A stretch of DNA of 6,836 nt, from assembly GCA_003456765.1 (NCBI GenBank), contig DMOT01000015.1, positions 1 through 6,836 on the forward strand. Reading direction: 5' to 3'. Numbering within the stretch: the first letter of the stretch is position 1; each line of letters opens with the position of its first letter. This stretch comes from Bacillota bacterium (GTDB taxonomy: Bacteria > Bacillota > DTU025). The position numbers and the translations under genes are program-made. Positions 1 through 5,551 of the stretch are shown here, in pieces. The notes beneath the pieces were generated by a model. The model saw nothing but the letters and a program-made list of their open reading frames with translations, searched no databases and was not told the DNA's origin.

Positions 1-1086
1 ATAAAGCTGAGCAGATGGCCTCCCCGACACCTCGGCATGGAGGCGGTCCACTACATTCATCTCATCAAGAAACCGGACCTTCACCCGGGTAGGTTCACCG
101 GAGTAGATACCCCACATCCTGGAAACGTACTCTGACAGGTCGAAATCCTCCGGATACTCAAATGTGGCAGCAGTCAGCATTACTCCGTCGATCCGATCGA
201 CCCTGAAATGTCTCAGTCCATCCGCCTTTGGGCAGCGGGCAACGAGATACCATGCGTCATGAAACCAGTAGTATACGACGCCTAAAGGCTCTACGCTCCG
301 GGTTTCGCCAACCTGGTCGCGGCTGCTGCGGTACCTGATCCTCGCAACCCTGCCCTCCAGTGACGCCAACTCGAGCATATCAACTTTCCTCAATATTGCC
401 GGGTCAGAGCAGCGAGTGCGCCCCTTGGTGAACCTTCGCCGCGCCAGGAAATGGGCTGGATCCGTTCCCGGCGCAACACTGGCAAGCAGCTTGTCACGGA
501 TTGAAGCCACAGCTTCAGGATCAGCCACTGCCTCAGGTGCGGATTCCAGCGCGAGCACCATCGCGGCAAGCTCATCACATGTCAACAGGAACCTTGGCAT
601 AAAGGCGCTGCTCAGCCTGTAGGCAGCTGATGCGCCATCACGCCCGGCCATGCCCTGCGCCGGCCGGGCTCCTGCCTCTTGCTCATCCCATTGCCCGGGA
701 GGCTCCACAAGACCGCGAGATTCCAGGTAATCCAAGTCCCGCCTCACAGTGCGCTCATCCACGGCAAAGTCGCGTATCGGATCATCGAGGTATCCCACAA
801 TCGCGGTAAGGGTCGCGGGTCCGCCTGTAAGGTATGTAATGATAGCCAGTTGCCTCATAGCGGCTTCTGAGGATCCTATGTGGTACGAAGCGCCATCTTC
901 GCATGCAATCCTGGAATCCTGTATCCGAATCTTCTTCCCTACCATCCTCAGTTTGGCAAGGTCGCGTTGGAGAGTTCGCCTGGATATGTCGAACATCTCG
1001 AGAACAGTGTCAACCGGGCATGAACCTCCGAACGACTCTATCATCTCGAGTATCAGAAGAAGCCTGTTGTCTCTTCCTCCAGCCAT
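1..1086 (-). CDS. WYL-domain transcriptional regulator with two N-terminal HTH domains (partial, 3' end beyond window)
   Basis: An uninterrupted frame of 362 codons runs from an ATG at 1086 to the left edge of the window without a stop, so the C-terminus is missing. Residues about 7-50 form a first DeoR/HTH_11-like helix-turn-helix, ending in SRRTLQRDLAKLR. Residues about 76-128 form a second one, containing DERTVRRDLDYLESRGLV. A Gly/Ala/Gln-rich linker (about 130-152) follows. Residues about 245-320 are a WYL domain, with the Trp-Tyr-Leu signature at 279-281 and the downstream HFRVDRI motif. WYL proteins are mostly DNA-binding regulators whose WYL domain is thought to sense a ligand, often a nucleic acid or nucleotide. 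The gene starts 27 bases after the sigma factor and is probably co-transcribed with it. Its ribosome-binding site is weak (GGGTGAT). In-frame GTG (1095) and TTG (1101) starts are also possible. The family call is firm; the target and ligand are unknown. Confidence 0.9.
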   Translation of the reverse strand, partial: MAGGRDNRLLLILEMIESFGGSCPVDTVLEMFDISRRTLQRDLAKLRMVGKKIRIQDSRIACEDGASYHIGSSEAAMRQLAIITYLTGGPATLTAIVGYLDDPIRDFAVDERTVRRDLDYLESRGLVEPPGQWDEQEAGARPAQGMAGRDGASAAYRLSSAFMPRFLLTCDELAAMVLALESAPEAVADPEAVASIRDKLLASVAPGTDPAHFLARRRFTKGRTRCSDPAILRKVDMLELASLEGRVARIRYRSSRDQVGETRSVEPLGVVYYWFHDAWYLVARCPKADGLRHFRVDRIDGVMLTAATFEYPEDFDLSEYVSRMWGIYSGEPTRVKVRFLDEMNVVDRLHAEVSGRPSAQLY

Positions 1087-1113
1087 AGCAATCACCCACA
1101 AGAGGATTCGACA

Positions 1114-1752
1114 TCAAGCGGTTACGTCCCTTTCTATCTCCTGGATCATCAGGTCCCTGAGCTTCCTCCTTGCCCTGAATGCGGCATTATCTACTGTCTT
1201 TGGTTCCACACCCATCTGCCTGGCCAGCTCTCTGTAAGAATCCCCGGCAGCGATGCCCTTGAAAACTTCAAACTCCAATGACGAAAGCGCACATGAGGCA
1301 ATGCTAACTATCCTTCGGGCAGAATCATGCGCAATTGCTTCTTCCACAGGGTCCACAGCGTCAGTGTCAGCTACTGACTCCAACAGGCTTCGGTCATCAG
1401 AATCCCACGACCCTGCTGAACCCGAAAGCGGAATAACCGGTGCCGGAGGCGTATTCTTCAGGCGCCCGTACGACCTTGCAACACTGCAAAGCTTTCGATT
1501 GACGCAGAGCTGCGCAAAGGTGAAGAGTGACGCAAGACTCGGATCATAGGAGCGCACTGCCGCCAGGAATGCAAGCCGCGCTTCCTGAAGCAAATCTTCC
1601 CTGCCGATCACCCTGTCGTTGAAGAAAGGCCTGGCCCATGTGTATATCGCCTTTGAGTACCTTTTGATCAGTTCGGCAAAGGCATCGTTGCAGTTCCTTT
1701 CCTGAACGGCGGCTATCAACTCAAGCTCCGGCAAGCGAGCAACGTTCCGCAT
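1114..1752 (-). CDS. SigH (Spo0H)-like RNA polymerase sigma-70 family factor
   Basis: The predicted protein has 212 residues, close to B. subtilis SigH (about 218). It directs RNA polymerase to a specific promoter class. Region 2 spans about residues 15-95. It includes EDLLQEARLAFLAAVRSYDP (52-71), the core-binding and -10 recognition segment, then FAQLCVNRKLCSVAR, which closely resembles the FAELCITRQ stretch of SigH. The linker keeps the SigH-like order of a Ser/Asp-rich segment, a DRSLLESV motif and DPVEE. Region 4.2 is at about 156-202, with YRELARQMGVEPKTVDNAAFRARRKLR as the -35 recognition helix-turn-helix. The ATG at 1752 was chosen because a GGGAGGTG ribosome-binding site ends 5 bases upstream and the SigH homology begins just after it. 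The frame extends to an ATG at 1833, but that stretch would translate through a hairpin. The gene lies between scfB and the WYL regulator. Whether it is the organism's main SigH or a paralogue cannot be told from here. Confidence 0.9.
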   Translation of the reverse strand: MRNVARLPELELIAAVQERNCNDAFAELIKRYSKAIYTWARPFFNDRVIGREDLLQEARLAFLAAVRSYDPSLASLFTFAQLCVNRKLCSVARSYGRLKNTPPAPVIPLSGSAGSWDSDDRSLLESVADTDAVDPVEEAIAHDSARRIVSIASCALSSLEFEVFKGIAAGDSYRELARQMGVEPKTVDNAAFRARRKLRDLMIQEIERDVTA

Positions 1753-1757
1753 TCGCA

Positions 1758-1765
1758 CACCTCCC
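1758..1765 (-). promoter_or_regulatory. Shine-Dalgarno site fixing the sigma factor start
   Basis: GGGAGGTG on the minus strand lies 5 bases before the ATG at 1752 (6 bases if counted from the core GGAGGT). It is the strongest ribosome-binding site near this gene and decides against the longer frame starting at 1833. It lies 11 bases downstream of the hairpin at 1777-1799. Confidence 0.75.
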
Positions 1766-1776
1766 AGAATGTCAAA

Positions 1777-1799
1777 GTCCTCGGCTACAAGCCGAGGAC
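1777..1799 (-). terminator. Perfect 10-bp hairpin between scfB and the sigma factor gene; weak terminator or regulatory stem-loop
   Basis: The arms GTCCTCGGCT and AGCCGAGGAC are perfectly complementary around a 3-base loop, giving a 10-bp GC-rich stem. On the transcribed strand the stem is followed only by TTTGACATT, so the U-tract is short for a classical intrinsic terminator. The stem lies 65 bases past the scfB stop and 25 bases before the sigma factor ATG. It could partly terminate the peptidase/SCIFF transcript, protect a processed 3' end, or modulate translation of the sigma factor. The structure is seen directly; its role is inferred. Confidence 0.5.
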
Positions 1800-1863
1800 A
1801 TAGTAACATTCCGATCCGGCACGAAGCTGTCATCGTCGCGCGTGCGCAAGCAGCCTATACCAA

Positions 1864-3318
1864 CTACTGATCGTCACACCCAGATCCGATGCCTGCGAAG
1901 GCCAGGGCGCTCTCCAGGCGTTTCCGAGTTATCATGCATCCCATGGAGTATGGTTCCATCAGAGTCCCGTTCATCTGGTGGGCGTTGGCATGGCACCCTC
2001 CGGAGCACAAGTAGCGCGCCCAGCAATCACGACATGCCTCCTTCGCATATATGTGCGCAGATGCGAAGGCTTCCCCTATCTCAGGCTTTTCGATCCCCCG
2101 GTACACATCTCCCATTGAAAAGCCTTCCCTGCCCACAAACTGGTGGCACGGGTAGAGGTCTCCATCCGGCGTGACTGCCACGTATTCGCGCCCCGCTCCG
2201 CATCCCAGCAATCGTTTTGCCAGGCACGGTCCTTTGGCCACATCCAGATCGAAGTGGAAGAAACGAAACCCCCTGCCCTCCCGGCGCCTCAGATCCATCT
2301 CGCGAACAAGCCGATCGTAGGACTCGTAGATCTCCTCCAGGTCAGACTCGCGAATCGAATACGGTGCCGACGGCGGCGCCACTACAGGCTCGAAAGATAT
2401 GCTCGAAAAGCCCATATCTGCAAGGAAGAGCACGTCGTTCACGAAGTCGGTGTTCTTTCTGGTATAAGTCCCCCGCGCGTAGTATTCGCCATCGGGGCCG
2501 TCGGGACGCGTCTTCACAAACCTGAGCGCATTCTGCGACGAGCGCTCAAAGGTTGGTTCGCCGGAAGCGGTTTTCCGGACGGCATCATGGACCTCGGGCC
2601 TTCCATCCAGGCTTAGAACTGCCGCAATCCTGTTCTCATTCAGAAACTTCCCAATCTCGGGCGAAAGCCCCCTGGCATTCGTAGTAATAGTGAACTTCAA
2701 CACCTTGCCTGTTTCGGCCTCAAGCTTCCGGCCGTGCTCCACGGCACGGACTACGGTATCCATTGCCAGAAGCGGTTCTCCTCCGAAAAAGTCGACGTCG
2801 AGGTGTTTTACATGGCCGCTGATATCGAAGAGCAAATCCAGCGCAGCGCATGCAATCTCAGGCGGCATCAGGCTACGAGTCCCTCCGAACCCTCCTGTGC
2901 CCGCAAAGCAGTACCCGCACCTCATGTCGCAATCATGGGCTACATGAAGGCACATGGCTTTGACCACACCCGGGCCCAACTCCGACGGAACTGGATCCTC
3001 ATCATCAGGCCAGGCAAGGGTGCCCTCGGCGATCAACGTGTCAAGATCGTCCAACACATCTTCCGTCTGCTTGAGATCGAGGCCTGCCACGGCGGCAACC
3101 GTTGCAGAACGCTTCCCGCTTCCCGCAGACTCACCATCCAGTGACGCGAGCGCTTCCAGAACATTCCATGCTGCTTCATCAACAGAGTGCAAGCTGCCAG
3201 ACTGGACGTCAAGAAGGAAACGAGCGTCCGCTGCCTGGAACCAGTGCCAGTTGCGCCTGATTCCAGTTGCCGACGGACGCCTTCGCTCGTTATCTGGTAT
3301 CCTGGTTACTTCCTGCAA
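1864..3318 (-). CDS. scfB: SCIFF peptide maturase: radical SAM/SPASM thioether-forming enzyme
   Basis: This enzyme installs Cys-Thr thioether cross-links in the SCIFF peptide by radical S-adenosylmethionine chemistry (characterised homologues: CteB, Tte1186). Numbered from the TTG at 3318 it has 484 residues. About 24-110 is an N-terminal peptide-recognition (RRE/PqqD-like) domain, with WHWFQAADARFLLDVQSG matching the family start. The radical SAM cluster motif is C130-x3-C134-x2-C137, followed by the GGEP motif at 179-182. The C-terminal SPASM region carries C365, C373, C391, then C429-x2-C432-x5-C438-x3-C442 and C461, enough ligands for two auxiliary Fe-S clusters. The start is uncertain. 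The frame opens at an ATG at 3375, deep inside scfA. No ATG, GTG or TTG lies between the scfA stop and the conserved domain. The TTG at 3318 overlaps scfA by 13 bases. An ATA at 3300, 8 bases after AGGAAG, is an alternative. Translation is probably coupled to scfA. Confidence 0.93.
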   Translation of the reverse strand: MQEVTRIPDNERRRPSATGIRRNWHWFQAADARFLLDVQSGSLHSVDEAAWNVLEALASLDGESAGSGKRSATVAAVAGLDLKQTEDVLDDLDTLIAEGTLAWPDDEDPVPSELGPGVVKAMCLHVAHDCDMRCGYCFAGTGGFGGTRSLMPPEIACAALDLLFDISGHVKHLDVDFFGGEPLLAMDTVVRAVEHGRKLEAETGKVLKFTITTNARGLSPEIGKFLNENRIAAVLSLDGRPEVHDAVRKTASGEPTFERSSQNALRFVKTRPDGPDGEYYARGTYTRKNTDFVNDVLFLADMGFSSISFEPVVAPPSAPYSIRESDLEEIYESYDRLVREMDLRRREGRGFRFFHFDLDVAKGPCLAKRLLGCGAGREYVAVTPDGDLYPCHQFVGREGFSMGDVYRGIEKPEIGEAFASAHIYAKEACRDCWARYLCSGGCHANAHQMNGTLMEPYSMGCMITRKRLESALAFAGIGSGCDDQ

Positions 3319-3467
3319 GCCTGGTTCCCAAGCGTGCACGACGTCTTGCATGCAGACTGGCAGGAGGTCTGGCACTCCCGGCAGCCGCCTGACGACACCG
3401 TAGACTTGAGATCAGAGACTATGATCGTCTTGACATGCTTGGTCTTCTTCTTGTTGTCAGTATTCAC
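3306..3467 (-). CDS. scfA: SCIFF six-cysteine ranthipeptide precursor
   Basis: This 53-residue precursor begins at a GTG and belongs to the 'six cysteines in forty-five residues' family. The N-terminal part, with HVKTIIVSDLKS (11-22), corresponds to the conserved HIKTI leader of SCIFF peptides. The core is CRECQTSCQSACKTSC (29-44) followed by TLGNQAC to Cys51, giving cysteines at 29, 32, 36, 40, 44 and 51. Known family members receive a Cys-Thr thioether from the adjacent radical SAM enzyme. Cys29-Thr34 and Cys40-Thr45 both show C-x4-T spacing here and are candidates. The GTG was chosen because GGAGGA lies 6 bases upstream; a longer frame to 3575 runs back into the preceding peptidase gene. 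The N-terminus (NTDNKKKTK) is a few residues longer and more basic than usual. The family is almost universal in Clostridia; its function is unsettled, though signalling roles have been proposed. Confidence 0.95.
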   Translation of the reverse strand: MNTDNKKKTKHVKTIIVSDLKSTVSSGGCRECQTSCQSACKTSCTLGNQACRK

Positions 3468-3473
3468 GCTGAT

Positions 3474-3479
3474 TCCTCC
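3474..3479 (-). promoter_or_regulatory. scfA: Shine-Dalgarno site of scfA
   Basis: GGAGGA on the minus strand lies 6 bases before the GTG start at 3467. It defines the GTG as the start of the short SCIFF precursor. It sits in the 31-base gap after the third peptidase gene, in which I see no separate promoter. Confidence 0.75.
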
Positions 3480-3498
3480 GTTTGACCTATTACACTCT

Positions 3499-4527
3499 CT
3501 AAAGCATACCACCGCCAGAAGAAGATGCCAACTCCTCCACGACACCGACCAGAAGTTTGACTGCAGCGTCAACATCCCTCATGTCCACCATCTCGCAGGG
3601 CGTATGGACATACCTGCATGGTATCGAGATCGTGCCCGACGGCACACCTTCCCGCGTGAGGTGCATTGCACCTGCGTCAGTCCCTCCACGCTCCAGAACC
3701 TCCATCTGATAGGGGATTCCCTTCTTCTCGGCGACCTCGATCATGAGGTTCTTGACTTTAGGATGCACGATCACGCTGGAGTCCTTCGCCTTGATGGCAA
3801 CTCCCTTGCCAAGCACCACATTGAAGGGCGCGCATTCAGGCGTGTCACCCCAGGTGGTTACATCAACCGCGATCCCCACATCAGGATTGATGCCGTATGC
3901 CGACACCCTGGCACCTCGCAATCCAAGTTCCTCCTGGACACTGAAGACGAAATACGCCTCATGGTGCTCGAGGCGGACAGACTTCATCGCTTCGATAGCC
4001 ACAGCGCAGGAGATGCGATTGTCCATGCACTTCGAGGTCACCCTGTCGCCCAGATCGGAGAATTCCCTGAGTATGACGGCGGAATCCCCCACCTTGACCT
4101 TCTTTTCAGCCTCTTCCCTGGTTGAGGCGCCGATGTCAATGAACATCTTGTCGAAGGCAAGCGACTTCATGTCTTCCAGCTTCTCCGTGCCGAAAACGCC
4201 TATAGTTCCGTTCTCGAAAACCACCTTCTGCCCCAGGAGCAGGTACGGGCTGAGCCCGCCGATCGTGGAGAAACGCAGAAAACCCTTGTCGTCTATGTAT
4301 GACACGATTACACCTATCTCGTCCATGTGAGCAGCGACCATTATGCGCTTCGGGGCGCTGCCGGCTACGGGAGCTTTCGGGGCCACGCGGCAGATGAGGT
4401 TTCCCAGGGAGTCGACTCGGATTTCGTCGGCGAACTTTTCAACCTCAGCCCTGATAATCTCCCTGACCTTGTCCTCAGACCCTGACGGGCCGTATGCTTC
4501 AGTTAGTCTCTTTACAAGATCCTTCAT
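3499..4527 (-). CDS. M42-family metallo-aminopeptidase (third of three)
   Basis: The product is a 342-residue cytoplasmic, probably zinc- or cobalt-dependent aminopeptidase of the M42 (YsdC/FrvX/TET) family, which trims residues from peptide N-termini. The metal and catalytic residues are all present: H67 and D69 in AAHMDEIG, D169 in MDNR, the catalytic pair E199-E200 in QEELGLRGA, D222 in VDVTTWGD, and H308 in RYVHTP. The family GGTDAGAM motif is at 281-288. No signal peptide is visible. A short Ala/Pro-rich insertion (about 50-59) precedes the first metal motif. The ATG at 4527 lies inside the previous peptidase gene, a 29-base overlap that suggests translational coupling; an AAGGGG site is 11 bases upstream, a slightly long spacing. 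It ends 31 bases before scfA. M42 proteins are often misannotated as 'cellulase M'. The substrate cannot be predicted. Confidence 0.94.
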   Translation of the reverse strand: MKDLVKRLTEAYGPSGSEDKVREIIRAEVEKFADEIRVDSLGNLICRVAPKAPVAGSAPKRIMVAAHMDEIGVIVSYIDDKGFLRFSTIGGLSPYLLLGQKVVFENGTIGVFGTEKLEDMKSLAFDKMFIDIGASTREEAEKKVKVGDSAVILREFSDLGDRVTSKCMDNRISCAVAIEAMKSVRLEHHEAYFVFSVQEELGLRGARVSAYGINPDVGIAVDVTTWGDTPECAPFNVVLGKGVAIKAKDSSVIVHPKVKNLMIEVAEKKGIPYQMEVLERGGTDAGAMHLTREGVPSGTISIPCRYVHTPCEMVDMRDVDAAVKLLVGVVEELASSSGGGML

Positions 4528-5551
4528 CTATCGGCAAACCCCTTTCGTCAAGGCTGTCAAGGAACAGCCCGGCAAGCTTAACGTAGTTTTCGAAATCAGA
4601 GAGGTTTATCACCGAAACCGGCGAGTGGATGAATCGGCACGGCATCGAGACTACTACAGTGGGAATCCCTTCCCTGGTAAGCCCGATCCTGCCGGCGTCG
4701 GTACCCCCGGTGACAGTCCGTTTCAGCTGATACGGAATGCCAGCCTTCTCCGCCACTTCAACCAGACGGTCGATAATGCGCTTGTCGCCCATCCACGACC
4801 GGTCCATGGGCACGATTGCCGGGCCTTTGCCCGGGACTGTAGATACCTTGTGTGCGGGAGTCTCAGGAACATCGTGGGCCGTTGTGCCCTCAAGCACAAG
4901 GGCAAGATCGGGCTTAATCCGGTAGGCAGCAACTCCTGCCCCCCTGAGGCCCACCTCCTCCTGGACTGTAAAAGCTCCGTAAAGGTCGAAGTCGCGCTGG
5001 ACCTTGAGGGCCTCTATGATCGCGCAGCAACCGACACGGTCATCAAAAGCCTTGCCTCTCATGAACCCGTCTCCCAACGGTTCGCACTTGGTTGCAAAGA
5101 CCACCGGATCACCCAGGTTTACAAGCTTCTCGGCGTCCTCCTTGTTCTTAGCGCCGATGTCGACGCGCAACGCATCTATCCCAGTAGCACGATCCATGTC
5201 TTCCCGCTTCAGCAGGTGGATGGGTTTGGATCCAATGACGCCGGGCCGCTTGTCGCGCCCGACGTAAACGGTCTTGGACACAAGCACGCGCGGATCTACG
5301 CCCCCCGCAGCAGCCACATGCAAAAGGCCATTGGATTCGAAGCCTACTACCATCAAACCGACTTCGTCCATGTGCGCAGCAAGCATCACTTTTGTCTTTC
5401 CGACCCTGCCACGCTTCAGGGCGATCAGATTGCCAATCGGATCGACACTGATCTCGTCAACATAGGGAGCGATCTCGTTCCGGATTACGGCGCGGACCTC
5501 GCCCTCCTGGCCGGAAATGCCCGAAGCCTCCGAAAGCCTGGCTAGAAGCAA
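4499..5551 (-). CDS. M42-family metallo-aminopeptidase (second of three)
   Basis: This is a 350-residue M42 peptidase with a TTG start. Ligands are H60 and D62 (LAAHMDEVG), D171 (FDDR), E198-E199 (QEEVGLRGA), E221 (LEGTTAHD) and H309 (RFIHSP), with GGTDAG at 282-287. The third metal ligand is Glu here, while the two neighbouring paralogues have Asp. In related metallopeptidases the Asp/Glu choice at this position varies between subgroups, so substrate range may differ. The TTG at 5551 is preceded by AGGGAGG with 7 bases of spacing and fits the family N-terminus (LLARLSEASGISGQE). The gene overlaps the preceding peptidase by 10 bases and the next by 29. The C-terminus has a short polar tail (DEGSCKETN). 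No signal peptide is seen. It is clearly diverged from both neighbours, so it is not a recent tandem duplicate. Confidence 0.94.
   Translation of the reverse strand: MLLARLSEASGISGQEGEVRAVIRNEIAPYVDEISVDPIGNLIALKRGRVGKTKVMLAAHMDEVGLMVVGFESNGLLHVAAAGGVDPRVLVSKTVYVGRDKRPGVIGSKPIHLLKREDMDRATGIDALRVDIGAKNKEDAEKLVNLGDPVVFATKCEPLGDGFMRGKAFDDRVGCCAIIEALKVQRDFDLYGAFTVQEEVGLRGAGVAAYRIKPDLALVLEGTTAHDVPETPAHKVSTVPGKGPAIVPMDRSWMGDKRIIDRLVEVAEKAGIPYQLKRTVTGGTDAGRIGLTREGIPTVVVSMPCRFIHSPVSVINLSDFENYVKLAGLFLDSLDERGLPIDEGSCKETN

Noticed and set aside
390..578. Short minus-strand open frame of 62 codons
   Set aside because: It is out of frame within the WYL regulator, whose own frame is open from 1086 to the window edge and carries the domain motifs.
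749..1237. 162-codon open frame on the plus strand
   Set aside because: It is antisense to the WYL regulator and the end of the sigma factor, both supported by conserved motifs on the minus strand.
1770..1775. TTGACA on the minus strand as a -35 promoter element
   Set aside because: The matching -10 position would fall inside the sigma factor coding sequence and no TATAAT-like sequence is found there.
1753..1833. N-terminal extension of the sigma factor to an ATG at 1833
   Set aside because: The extra 27 residues resemble nothing in SigH proteins, would be translated through the hairpin, and lack a good ribosome-binding site, whereas the ATG at 1752 has GGGAGGTG.
3187..4125. 312-codon open frame on the plus strand
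   Set aside because: It spans the antisense of scfB, scfA and a peptidase, crossing gene boundaries. No ribosome-binding site or domain was seen.
4343..5545. 400-codon open frame on the plus strand
   Set aside because: It lies antisense to two clearly conserved M42 peptidase genes, shows no recognisable domain, and has unusual His/Arg/Ser-rich composition. Open antisense frames are common opposite GC-rich genes.
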